Below, piece by piece: positions 14,801 through 24,785 of a DNA stretch of 64,000 bases. The translations under genes were made by a program, and so were the position numbers. Every line of letters begins with the position of its first letter. The stretch's first letter is position 1. The notes beneath the pieces were generated by a model that saw nothing but the letters and a program-made list of their open reading frames with translations, was not told the DNA's origin and searched no databases. Where the stretch lies: contig PQWQ01000015.1 of the NCBI GenBank assembly GCA_002943765.1, positions 930,001 through 994,000 of the forward strand, written 5' to 3'. This stretch comes from Psoroptes ovis. Its lineage: Eukaryota; Arthropoda; Arachnida; Sarcoptiformes; Psoroptidae.

Positions 14801-17800
14801 ATTATATACCAAGTGGTTGAAAATTATGATTTTTTAAATATTTATTTTATATTTATAACTGAATAAATAAGTAAATATATTCAATGTTTTTTTGATTATT
14901 ATTAATTTTATATTTTTCGAAACATATTTATCGAAACATCATAATTAAATGATGGACAACAAATGAAATAAAAGTAAATGAAATGAAATGAACATGAAAT
15001 TTTTTTTTTTTGTTATTTTTTCACCAAAACAAAATTGTTGATTATCATTATCGATTATTCACATTTATATTTTTTTTAAGAAATACATGGAAACTGAATA
15101 TACATGAAACGAATACAAACAACTAAAATATGAAATTCTTTTTAAGGTTGAAAGATGTATGTATGTCATATGTAATGTAATTATTGTTTTTCAATGAAAA
15201 TTATTTGAAATTTTTTCACCAACCAAACAAACAACCAAGCTAGAACAAACCGACGATGAAAATAAATAAAAGATTCTTGAATTATTGGTAGAGAAGAAAA
15301 AAAAACATTGAACATTGATTATTATTTTGATTATCATAATCATCATGATCAATCGATCGATGTTCACGATCATTCAATCAATCTTCATTCGAGAAAAACA
15401 GAAAAAATATGAAATATAAATATTTTGGATAAATAAATAGAAAATACCTGAGTGTGTTTCTAAATTTGATCCTTATTTCATTAAAAATTTTAACGTTATT
15501 ATCATTATCAATTTTTTTTTTGATGATTCTCATAATCTTATCATACATTGTTTTAGTGTAAAATTTAATATATTTAATTATTAACAATACAAAAAACAGA
15601 AAAATGTAAAAATAACAGTATTTAATAAGCCATATGTCATGACCACTCAATTAATTTTACATTGAACAATAAATTATTGATTGAATGTTGCAATTGATTA
15701 TTGATATATATGATTGGAATTGGTTGAAATTAGAAAAAAATATATTTTTATATCAAAAATAGTAGCATCCATCCATTTATTACTATTAATATTAATATTA
15801 TTATTTTGAAAATAGAATTCAGATAAAAATAAGTGTTAATTGTTTTGGCATTTACGTTTGATCATCAAATGTGTGTGTGTGTATTAGTGTGTTTGTATGA
15901 TTGCCATGTACAAACAAACATTCATCTATTCATTCAATGATTTCATTTCTATTTATTTCATTCATTCAATGATTCAATTCATTTCATTAATAGACAGATA
16001 GATAGTCAATCACGATAAAATTTGTAAATTTACAATTGCACGATTGTTTTTTGCAAAGATTTTTTTTTTTCGTTTTCTTCAATGTGTTTTCATTCCAATG
16101 TGTGTTCATTTTCTCATACATCTGCAGCAATATTTTAAATGTAATTTTTCTTAGAAAAAAAATGATGATATTAATAAGAAAACAAGAGAAAAACAAACAT
16201 TTTTTTTTCGGTGATTTCTGTGTGTAAAATTTTAAATTGATTCAAAAATCAGAAATGAATGAAATGAAATTGAATGAAATGATTGATATTTGTTCTCATC
16301 GAGTGTAAAATATTAGCATTTACAGAAAAAACTTCAAGTGTTTTTATCTTGTGTAGTTTCATTTCAATTATCATTCAAACATATTTTTTTGGTGGAAATT
16401 TTTTTTTCATTTTCAATTCATCCATTCATTTCAAATGAATTTACATTGAATTCATTTTCTTTTTCTAGTATTGTTGGCGTTCATATCATTGTGTATGGTA
16501 GACATGTCTGAAATTATCATTTTCAAGAAGAAGAAAATGAAAAAATTTCAATCAAGAAATACTTGGAAAAGAAGAAAGGTTTTCTTTTATTTGTGTAAAT
16601 CCACTAAAAAGTGAAAATGATTATCCTATTTATCTGGTCATTCACACACACACACAAACACACAAATTCATAATACACACAAAATGAACGCAAAGCGAAA
16701 AATTCAGTGAAATCAAGATTAATTAAAAATAATCATTTCTTTCAAATGATTCGTTCGTTGGTTGAATTTGATCGTTGATCGTTAATCATTGCAATCGTCA
16801 TTCGAATAGGAGATAATCTTCTCAAATGAATGTGGCCAAAAGAAAAAAAACGTGTTTATATCACCATTTTTCACCGTTTCACAGTAAAAATAGACCCTTT
16901 CTTTGAATCCTTGGCTCAAAACTTTCAATTTTTGAATCTAGTTTTTTCTCGAATATTTTTTTTTCTTCATGTTGATTTCAAACATTTAACATCTAGCATG
17001 AAATTTTCGCATGAAAATTTCATTAAAATCACACATTTGAATATTTGAAAACTAAAAATGAAAACGAAAACGATGATAAACCATTTTGATCGGATTTTCT
17101 TGGTGTTTTTTCCTCGTAAAAAAAATGAAAATAAGGTAAAAAAAAAATTGCATGAAATGATTGATCATCGACATACGACACTGACAACAACAACAACAAC
17201 AATAAAAATAACAAAAAGCAGCAAAAACGACAGACAAACAACATCATACATCATCATTGAAATATTTAAATGCTAAAAAAATTTAAATTTTCCGGGATGT
17301 TTCTTATTTAAAAGACTAAGAAATAAAAAATCAAATTCATTTCACATACGGAAATGATGATGATGATGATGAAAATGATGGGAAAATTTACACATTTTTG
17401 ACAAATAATAATAATAATAATTCAAAATATTCAAGTCAACATTTAATCTAGAATAATTAAATCTAGGATAAACCACCCTTGAAGTTGTTAATTGCTAAAT
17501 TGTTTTAGCTTTAAAACATAACAACATTACAATCATTGCAGTTGAATGATAACAACAAGTTACAATTGTTTTCAAATGATAAATTGATAACAAATCAGAT
17601 CACTTGTTCTTTTTCAAAATTGATTTTTATCATTGTTTATTACATTTGAAATTTTTTTTTCAAATCGATCAATCAATTTGGATGTAGTTTTTGATTTAAA
17701 AAATTTTAAAATCAAAATTAAAAACAATTTTTCAATCGAATAATGCAGGGCAACAAACAATAAACGAACAGCAACATTCAAAGCAAACCAATTAATAGTT

Positions 17801-17999
17801 TCTAACATCGATTTAAATTATATACTTACTAATGCATGAAAATCTGTGTTTTCTGGTTGCTGTTATTGTTGTTGTTTTGATGCTTAAAATAAAATTTTAG
17901 ACCAAAAAAAAAAAAAAAGAAAAAAAAACACGGAACTGTTTCGTTTTATTTTTAACCCAAAAAAATAAAATCAAAAAAAACTTTTGATTTTATTTCCAG

Positions 18000-18217
18000 T
18001 CATTTTGCATTCAAGTTATATCAAAAAACAACGCCCTAATCACTTACAATTACATGTAAATGTTTGCAAAATTACAAATAATAATAATTCAGAAAACATA
18101 CCCAAAGATGACAAATTCGATCATTGGCCTTTCTTCATGGCTGAAGAAACATTCTTATTGCACAATCAATGCACTAATGTACAATTAAGTTTCAATTATT
18201 TAAAAAAAAAAAAATAA
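18000..18217 (+). CDS. Possible terminal exon of an unknown gene
   Basis: A polypyrimidine-containing acceptor (TTATTTCCAG, ending 17999) opens a 72-codon frame in phase 1 that ends at TAA 18215-18217. Composition is more varied than in chance frames nearby (segments FDHWPFFMAEE and LLHNQCTNVQL). An AATAAA at 18213-18218 overlaps the stop, as expected of a last exon with a very short 3' UTR. No upstream exon could be fixed. A tiny segment at about 16470-16498, bounded by CTAG and GTAGAC, would join in phase but is speculative. No family is recognised. The length is compatible with chance, hence the low confidence. Confidence 0.25.
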
Positions 18218-20729
18218 AATTGAATATTGAGCGAAATACGTAAACGCAAAAGATTCACCATAAAATGTAGGAAATATTCATTGAAAATAGATGATTCTGT
18301 GCTCAGTATATTATTTTGTTTCATATTAATTAAATGATTATTACATTCATATAATTATAATCCATGTTTTGGCCATATCACAAATTGAACATCAAATGAT
18401 TATGTCATTATTTTTTGCTTGAAAATTATGTTCAACAGAAAATAATTTAATTATGTGGTTTCTATGGCGAAACAGTAGCCCGAAAAAAAATAATTATCTA
18501 ACTTTCTTTGACACAAATGCTTATGAAAATTGCCAAATAATACATAATTATGAGATTTTCAATTCTGATCATTGTGGAAAAATAATGAAAAGGCTAATAT
18601 GCACAAAATAATGGTGATTATTTTCAATTAGTAGTGTGTAAATGGCTAAAATATGAATTTTATGATCATGTTTATTGTTTCAATGACATAAGTAGAATTA
18701 TGACTGGAATCAAATAAAATAAAATAATAGATTTGATGAGATTATTATTTTTTCAATTATTTGCTTTACAGTGAAGCGTACTGAACAACCTGTTGAATCA
18801 TTATGCCAATAAAACCTGTTGAATACAATAATAATGTTAATAATATTATTAAGAATCGAAGTGTTAATAATAGTATTGATCAATCAATCAATTTGATTGG
18901 ATAAATATCGATCAATATGTGAATAATCTTTTTTTTAAAATAAATGATTTATTATAAAAAAGAAAAAATTACCAATATAGAACATGTATAATAGAATTAT
19001 TATTGCACATTGCACACAAAAGTCATTCATCATTATTTCACTTGTCATTTTTTGACTTCGAAAAATAAAGAAATGTTTGATTAATTCATATTTTGATGTG
19101 AATATTTTTCATATCTTTTGTGTTCAATCAATTCTAAATCAATAACTAAATCAAAGCAAATTATCAATAATCAATAAGGGAAAATCTTTTATTTCTGTAT
19201 ATTTCTGAAGTATTTGGATCATTGAGAAATTTGTACTGAATATTTATACAGATGTATTTACAGATGCATTTTGATTTTTCATCCATCTGAACATCATGAT
19301 TCAATGGGAACAAAGATAAATATCATTATTGGTGAACACAAATTATTGAAAATATAAAAATAAATTTACCAAAATACAAAACAAAAAAAAAACAAAAACA
19401 AAAACCAGAGAAAAAAAATGTTATCATTGCTTTATGAATGAAACAATGAACAAAGATGAAGTAAAAAAAACAAGTAAACACCACCAACATTACTTCATTT
19501 TTGGCTGTCATTAATTTATCCAATTGAGAATCAAAAAAAAAAAAAAAAAAAATCGAAAATTAAGATGGAATAAAGTAAATATGGAAAAAATCCAATAATA
19601 AACGAATCAATTGAAATAATGTATGTGACCTATTTGATCAAAAATATCATATATTTTGAAAGAAGCTAAAAATGATGATGAAAAAACAAAACAAAATAAT
19701 GATTATTATTATTATTATTTTTTTTTGCTTGTTTCAAATGATTACAGGTTTTCACATTGAAACATATATCTACAAGATTATTATTATTATTATTATTAAA
19801 TCCATAAATTGAAAGAAAAATACACATTAAAACATTAAGAAATTATTTGAAATAAAAATGAAAAGTATACGATTTATCGATTTGGAACGGCTACGATGAA
19901 TGAATGAATTTAATAATAATAATAACAATTTCATGACTGACTCGTTCGCTTTTTCTTTTTTTTTTTTTTTTTTTTTTTTTGCTTAAATATTTTGGATATC
20001 GATAAATGAATTTTTAGTAAAAAAAATATATAAAAAATCCATAAATAGTAAATAAATCGTACACATTTATTGATTAATTTCTAATCAATATGATCATGTG
20101 TACGATTTGAATTTTGATTGGGCACATCGACTTTTTCAATATTAAACTTAACCACAATGAATAATCAAAAAAAATGAGAAAAGGAGACAAGAACAATTAT
20201 TATAATAATAGAAATTAAATGAATATTTGTATACAAACAATAAATTCATCAAGCAATCAAAATTTTCGACGATTATGATGATGATTGGCGGCCTAAAAAT
20301 CATTGAAAAACACAAAAATATTTGATTTAATCTTCGACATATTCACTGAATTTTTGATTCGATCCGAACGTGATAAGAAATTTTCGATCGAAATTTTTGT
20401 CGGTAAAATAAAATTTGGTCAAAAATATTGGAGAAAAAAAATTGAAATGAAGCAGCCAATGAAATGAAAATTCATTGGAAAAAAATCTAATTAAAAATGA
20501 ATTAATTGGTTAATTAATCAATTGTTGTTGTTGTTGCTGCTGCCGTTGTTGTAGTTTGTTCCAAATATTGAATAATGGAATTATTAATATGATTTTTATA
20601 TAAATTATTTCGATTTGCATTGATTCATCGAGACTAAATTATTAGTTTTTTTATTTTATTTTTCGTAATTTTTAGCTGTGTTTTGAATATTTCATATAAT
20701 TCCAATTAATTTATATTTATAGAATTGAA
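18218..20729. other. Gene-poor AT-rich region upstream of the Lys/Ser-rich gene
   Basis: Contains a T run near 19951-19980 and (ATT)n runs near 19700 and 19780. On the minus strand around 20515-20640 a 41-codon Gln-ending frame exists but has no supporting start. Any promoter or 5' UTR of the plus-strand gene at 20730 should lie at its right end. A TTTATAG just before that ATG could be a 5'-UTR acceptor. Confidence 0.5.
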
Positions 20730-22346
20730 ATGGCCATCAAAAGTACAAATAATAATGATGATAACAGTAATGAAAAAAATGCTAAAAATTCATCAATAAA
20801 TCTATTCAAAGAAAAAATATTGATGAAAAAATCCACTTCAAGCCCAAGTAGTAGTAAAACAAACAATATTTCAATTAAAAATTTTTCATCAAAATCAAAA
20901 TTTCTATCGAAAATGATGTATAAAAATGAAAAATTCAAAACAAATAAAAAACATGATGACAAAAGTCCTACAAAATCAAAATCATCTATCAATAATAGTC
21001 GTAAATCGATTCTGAATAGAAATAAAATATCTTCGAAAAATATCAATAATTCACAGGCATCATCATTGCCGAAACGGCAACGATCACGTTCACATACGAG
21101 TGTTATGATAAACAAATCCAAAACTGGATTATCGAAATCAAAATTGAAAAAATCATCAAAACGAGATGCTTCAAAATCTAAATTAAGTATTAGGATTGAT
21201 AGGTCCAAAATATCATCAAGATCATCTTTATCAACAACTGGCATAACAAAGAAAAGACAAAAATCAAAACTTAAAGCAAAAGTTTTCGATAAAAATGTTA
21301 AAAAATTAATCAAAGAAAAATCAATGAAAATTGAAAAATTATCAGATGTTTCGATTCCAAAATCATCAATCATTAAATCATCTGCAATTGATGAGGCTTT
21401 GAAAACAAAAATGGATTCATTGAAAAAAATGGATTATTCAAAAAAAATAGACACTGATGTTGAATTTTTTGTCACAACAAAATCACCTTCACCCATTGAA
21501 ATTGATCAACAAAAATTGGATTCCATTCATAAACAAATACAAGAAATAACATCATCAGTTTCGAAAATAAATGATGAAAATAATGTGGAAGAATCAATAA
21601 GATTTTATGAAACATTAACAAATGTAAATGATGATGGCAAAATGAAACAACTAAATGAAGAAAATTTAGAGACAAAATTTATGAAAATTTCCTCAATAAA
21701 ATCCATTGAAAATATTGACTTGATAAATCAACAAAAGCAACAACAAAAATCACCACCATCATTAAGAATGATGATAACTACTGAAAAAATCACAAAATCA
21801 CCAACAAAAACATTAATTATATCTAAAAATTTCGAGAAAACGAATAATGAAAATGAAAATACAACAATAACAAAAGAAATTGTCGATGAAATGATTGTTT
21901 TAAAACAACAACAACAAAAAGAAAATCAGCCACAAAAACAATCTATTGAATGTGAAAAATCATCAGCCATTATTATCGAAAAAAATGATCAACCACAGCA
22001 GCAGCAGGAACAATCACTGTTCCAAACACGAACTGAATTACCACTTTGTATGATATCAACAATAGAAATTGCTAAAAGTAAATTGCAACAGCAAGAACAA
22101 CAACAGAAACAACAAGAAAAATCGCAAACATTATCATCATCATCATCATCGACAACAATAAAACCGTCGCCATCATCATCATTATCGTCATCGCCATCAC
22201 CATCATCAAAAAAATTGATTGAAAATACTACCAGTTTTGTTATGGCTACTGCTGCTGCTGTTGATAAATCAAAAAAATCAACAAGTAGTAAACAGACACG
22301 TACAACATTACGCAGTGGTAATTATTATTATTATTATTATTATTAA
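20730..22346 (+). CDS. Lys/Ser-rich intrinsically disordered protein, 538 aa as an open frame
   Basis: Not recognised. It starts at an ATG (MAIKSTNNN) and stays open for 538 codons, by far the longest frame in its region. Residues 1-200 are very rich in Lys and Ser with basic clusters (KRQRSRSH, KKRQKSKLK) suited to nuclear localisation or nucleic-acid binding. The middle (about 230-370) is mixed charge with possible helices, followed by Gln-rich runs and a Ser/Pro run. The last residues are seven Tyr encoded by an ATT/TAT microsatellite. A donor-like GTG|GTAATT at 22317/22318 sits just before the Tyr run. If used, it splices in phase to 22462 and the poly-Tyr tail is intron read-through (see the next entry). 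Function and location are unknown; a nuclear protein is only a composition-based guess. Confidence 0.65.
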   Translation: MAIKSTNNNDDNSNEKNAKNSSINLFKEKILMKKSTSSPSSSKTNNISIKNFSSKSKFLSKMMYKNEKFKTNKKHDDKSPTKSKSSINNSRKSILNRNKISSKNINNSQASSLPKRQRSRSHTSVMINKSKTGLSKSKLKKSSKRDASKSKLSIRIDRSKISSRSSLSTTGITKKRQKSKLKAKVFDKNVKKLIKEKSMKIEKLSDVSIPKSSIIKSSAIDEALKTKMDSLKKMDYSKKIDTDVEFFVTTKSPSPIEIDQQKLDSIHKQIQEITSSVSKINDENNVEESIRFYETLTNVNDDGKMKQLNEENLETKFMKISSIKSIENIDLINQQKQQQKSPPSLRMMITTEKITKSPTKTLIISKNFEKTNNENENTTITKEIVDEMIVLKQQQQKENQPQKQSIECEKSSAIIIEKNDQPQQQQEQSLFQTRTELPLCMISTIEIAKSKLQQQEQQQKQQEKSQTLSSSSSSTTIKPSPSSSLSSSPSPSSKKLIENTTSFVMATAAAVDKSKKSTSSKQTRTTLRSGNYYYYYYY

Positions 22347-22436
22347 CATCAGATAATTTTGATTATAACAATTGATTTTATATTCATTTAATAATTATAA
22401 ATTATTTTCTATTTGTTTTTCGTTATCTATAATTAT

Positions 22437-22865
22437 ATGACGGACAACAAACAACAAACAGATGCAACGAAAAAAACAACATTTCCTACACGATTTGAAC
22501 GTACATCAATTTTTTATCGATCGCTAAACGATTATTATAAACGTCGTGATAATTTAGATGAATCTATTTATATATCATATAATCCGTATATAAATGGCAA
22601 ACCAATCTATACACGTTTTAATAAAAATGGTAAATATTTAATTATATTCCATGTTGATCAATATTTACTCTATATCGACATCGAAATAAATAATTAAAAT
22701 CTTTAATTTTTGCCAGAATTGGATCGTATCATCGAAATAGCACCGGGTTTAATGTCTAGTCAATCAAAATTGGCAACAATTCGTCGATCGAAAACGGAAA
22801 TATTTCGACCATCATCAAGACAAATGGAAAACAACAACAATGATGGTGGAAAAATTTCACTTTAA
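22437..22865 (+). CDS. Small basic protein (113 aa) or C-terminal exons of the preceding Lys/Ser-rich gene
   Basis: Exon A 22437-22629 and exon B 22717-22865 join across an 87-bp intron (donor G|GTAAAT, acceptor TGCCAG) in phase 1, ending TAA 22863-22865. As a separate gene it starts at ATG 22437 and encodes 113 aa with segments RFERTSIFYRSLNDYYKRRD and IIEIAPGLMSSQSKLATIRR. These look ordered and unlike chance AT-rich frames. The family is not recognised. Alternatively an acceptor CAAACAG ending at 22461 joins it in phase to 22317 of the upstream frame, giving one 634-aa protein whose C-terminus is this better-conserved-looking segment. I favour the single-gene model slightly, because the two frames are only 90 bp apart on one strand. 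The acceptor lacks an adjacent pyrimidine tract. Confidence 0.55.
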
Positions 22866-23035
22866 CTTCATTGAAATTTGAAATTTTGAATTCGACACGG
22901 GAGAAAACTTAAAAACTAATGAAAGTGTTATCGATCAATCAATCATCATACAAAAAATATTGGCGATTGATTGAAAATTTGTTGTAAATTTCACTCGTTA
23001 AACGTGTAATTTTTCACAGTTTCGACAAATGAAAA

Positions 23036-23041
23036 AATAAA
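23036..23041 (+). terminator. Candidate polyadenylation signal AATAAA
   Basis: AATAAA about 170 bp downstream of the stop at 22865. Given the base composition this is suggestive only. Confidence 0.35.
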
Positions 23042-23731
23042 TTGAATTATTAAAAAAAAAATTTCAAAATATTGAAAATTCATAAATTGAACTCAATTCA
23101 CACAAAACACTACTGCAACAAATACACCTTTTGCTCAATTTTCAAGGCAAACCATTCGTCATCATCATCATCATCATCATCATTAATTTGTTGCATTGGC
23201 ATTCAAAATGTTGACAGTGATTGTGAAAATCAAATTAAATATATCAACAGTGACAGATACAGTAGTGGCCAATCACTGCAAATCATGATTACTGACAGAC
23301 AAGTACAAACACCAACACACATACGCACACACACACGCACACAAAGACAAAGACAAATGACACTTCTGTTGATTTAAATTAATCATTTCAAAACTCAAAA
23401 AAAAAAATCATCAAATCAAACCCACAGTTATATTTGACACATAATAAAAAATGGTGTGTATAATGATAAAAATGTTGCATGCATAAGTTCATAGTGAAGA
23501 AATGACTAGATGGCTGGAGTGTACATCGTTTATTTAGAAGGTGCCTATTGCTACCTAACAGTCTATTACAACCCAATGGTGTTCACTTCACTACAAAAAA
23601 TAGGTACTTTATGTACGGAATGGTTTTTGACGGTTAAAAAAGATCGAATTAGGAAGCACATGTTTTTTTGATTCAATGAATTAATGTAAATGATTTTTTA
23701 TATTTTAATTTTTAATGATTTTCTATTGTAA
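23042..23731. other. Intergenic segment before the retroelement remnants
   Basis: Holds a TCA run (23159-23184) and a CA-rich patch near 23310-23345. The sequence around 23440-23650 is less AT-rich than its surroundings and may belong to the decayed retroelement, but no domain is readable in it. Confidence 0.4.
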
Positions 23732-24124
23732 CGTCAATTATTATCAGTATTGAATCAGATATTTAATCCTATTGGAATTTCTGAACCCTGGAAATTGAAT
23801 ATGAATATATTATTACGTGATATTTGTGCAAATGATTGGGATGAACGGCTTAATGATGATGTAATCAATGATTTAACGAGAATAATGAATGAGTATCAAT
23901 TATTAAAGACGTTAATTATTCCAAAAAATATTGATGTTCACGATGTAAACCTGGTCGGTTTATCCGATGCAAGCAAGATTACGATCGGATATGTTATCTT
24001 CTTACGGCAAAATGATGATGAATTAAAATTTTACAATTATTATAAGTTTACCAATTTAAGAACATCCAAAACCGTAAGATTAATGTATACAAATTTTATA
24101 TTTAATAATTTCAACGTAGTTTGA
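23732..24124 (+). pseudogene. BEL/Pao LTR-retrotransposon pol fragment (Pao peptidase A17/RNase H region)
   Basis: The frame opens after a TAA and reads QLLSVLNQIFNPIGI. This matches the BEL/Pao signature in which LS..IFDPLG marks the end of reverse transcriptase and the start of the Pao (A17-type) region. About 70 residues later GLSDASKITIGYVIFLR matches the conserved G(F/L)SDAS..(Y/I)G..(V/I)(Y/F)LR motif, the RNase H-like start with its Asp. Similarity fades after about 24040 and the frame stops at 24124. Gag, protease, RT core, integrase and LTRs are not seen nearby, so this is a decayed fragment. It is a remnant of a mobile element, not a host gene. Family assignment rests on motif recognition only. 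Confidence 0.7.
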
Positions 24125-24393
24125 ATGCTTTATTTGTGTCAATACGAGTGCCTATTTACAAGTGATTTTATTTTACACTATTTACACGTGAGCCACGCTC
24201 GAACAAAAAAAAACATGCTTTAAAAAAAGAACCGTTCATTATACAGTACAGGTCCAAATTCTAACAATTAGAATGAATAAATGTAATATTTTAATAATGA
24301 AATTTTATTTGAAATTTAAGATTGAAAACTGAAATTATTTACAAAATTTAAAAACTAGTTGAAAAAATCTAATTATTCATTTTTTATATAGAC

Positions 24394-24404
24394 AACGTGT
24401 TTTT
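24394..24404 (+). repeat. 5' copy of an 11-bp target-site duplication
   Basis: AACGTGTTTTT immediately before the first LINE-derived bases. The second copy at 24775-24785 directly follows the A-rich tail. Two A residues could instead belong to the tail. Confidence 0.6.
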
Positions 24405-24774
24405 ATCACAACTCAATTCCTCACTGAACATGGAAAATTCAATTATTATTTGTATCGATTGGGTTTATCGAATTCGCCGAAGTGTTTCTGTGGACACCCT
24501 TTGCAGACGGCGTTACATTCACTAGAAGAGTGTCCAAAGTTCGCCCTGGATCGCCATAGGGTTGAACTGGACTCGAAATTGGTGGACAACTTTCAGATCA
24601 ATCAATCTAATCATAATGCATTGCAAGAACTTATGAGGAGAATTTTTGCAAATTTGTAATTTAAATTCGTTTTTTAAAATATCTATTTATTAATATTTGT
24701 AATAATTTGTTAATTGGTTTTTTTATTATACCTCTATTATAATAAGGCATAGAGGTTAGAAAATAAAAATAAAA
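24405..24774 (+). mobile_element. 5'-truncated non-LTR retrotransposon (LINE) 3' end
   Basis: The open frame to the stop at 24657-24659 encodes the C-terminal tail of a LINE ORF2: FLTEHGKFNYYLYRLGL followed by a CFCG..H....C cysteine-histidine motif (CCHC, spacing C-x-C-x9-H-x4-C). This is typical of R1/Jockey/I-like elements, where Q.LTGHG.F..YL.RFG precedes the zinc motif. After the stop come about 70 bp of AT-rich 3' UTR, a hairpin (24731-24737 with 24749-24755) and an A-rich tail ending at 24774. An 11-bp direct repeat AACGTGTTTTT flanks the body (24394-24404 and 24775-24785), as expected for a target-site duplication. The 5' truncation is typical of incomplete target-primed reverse transcription. 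The frame is intact over about 85 codons, so the copy is probably not very old. Confidence 0.75.
24731..24755 (+). other. LINE 3'-UTR stem-loop
   Basis: Perfect 7-bp arms CCTCTAT / ATAGAGG (8 bp with the next A-T pair) enclose an 11-nt loop, 19 bp before the end of the element's A-rich tail. In several LINE clades such a 3' hairpin is recognised by the reverse transcriptase. That role is inferred here. Confidence 0.5.
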
Positions 24775-24785
24775 AACGTGTTTTT

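Larger units (their letters stand above)
8835..17999. other. Gene-poor AT-rich region
   Basis: No gene can be supported. The region contains an A run of about 33 bases (9320-9352), a CA repeat (11881-11898) and many tetranucleotide ATGA/AATG runs. Open frames of 60-113 codons occur on both strands (for example 10152-10343 minus, 11852-12193 plus, 15378-15650 minus). They are dominated by Phe/Ile/Lys/Asn or repeat translation and lie at the length expected by chance at this base composition. Confidence 0.6.

Noticed and set aside
15378..15650. 90-codon minus frame with a hydrophobic stretch and a donor-like CAG|GTATTT
   Set aside because: No initiating ATG near its start, low-diversity composition, no partner exon found.
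17614..17808. 64-codon minus frame with an ATG and an amphipathic start
   Set aside because: More varied than most chance frames, but at chance length and without splice, poly(A) or homology support.
20717..21373. 218-codon minus-strand frame opposite the Lys/Ser-rich gene
   Set aside because: Antisense shadow: Asp/Phe/Leu-rich reading of Lys/Ser codons, with no start context or splice support.
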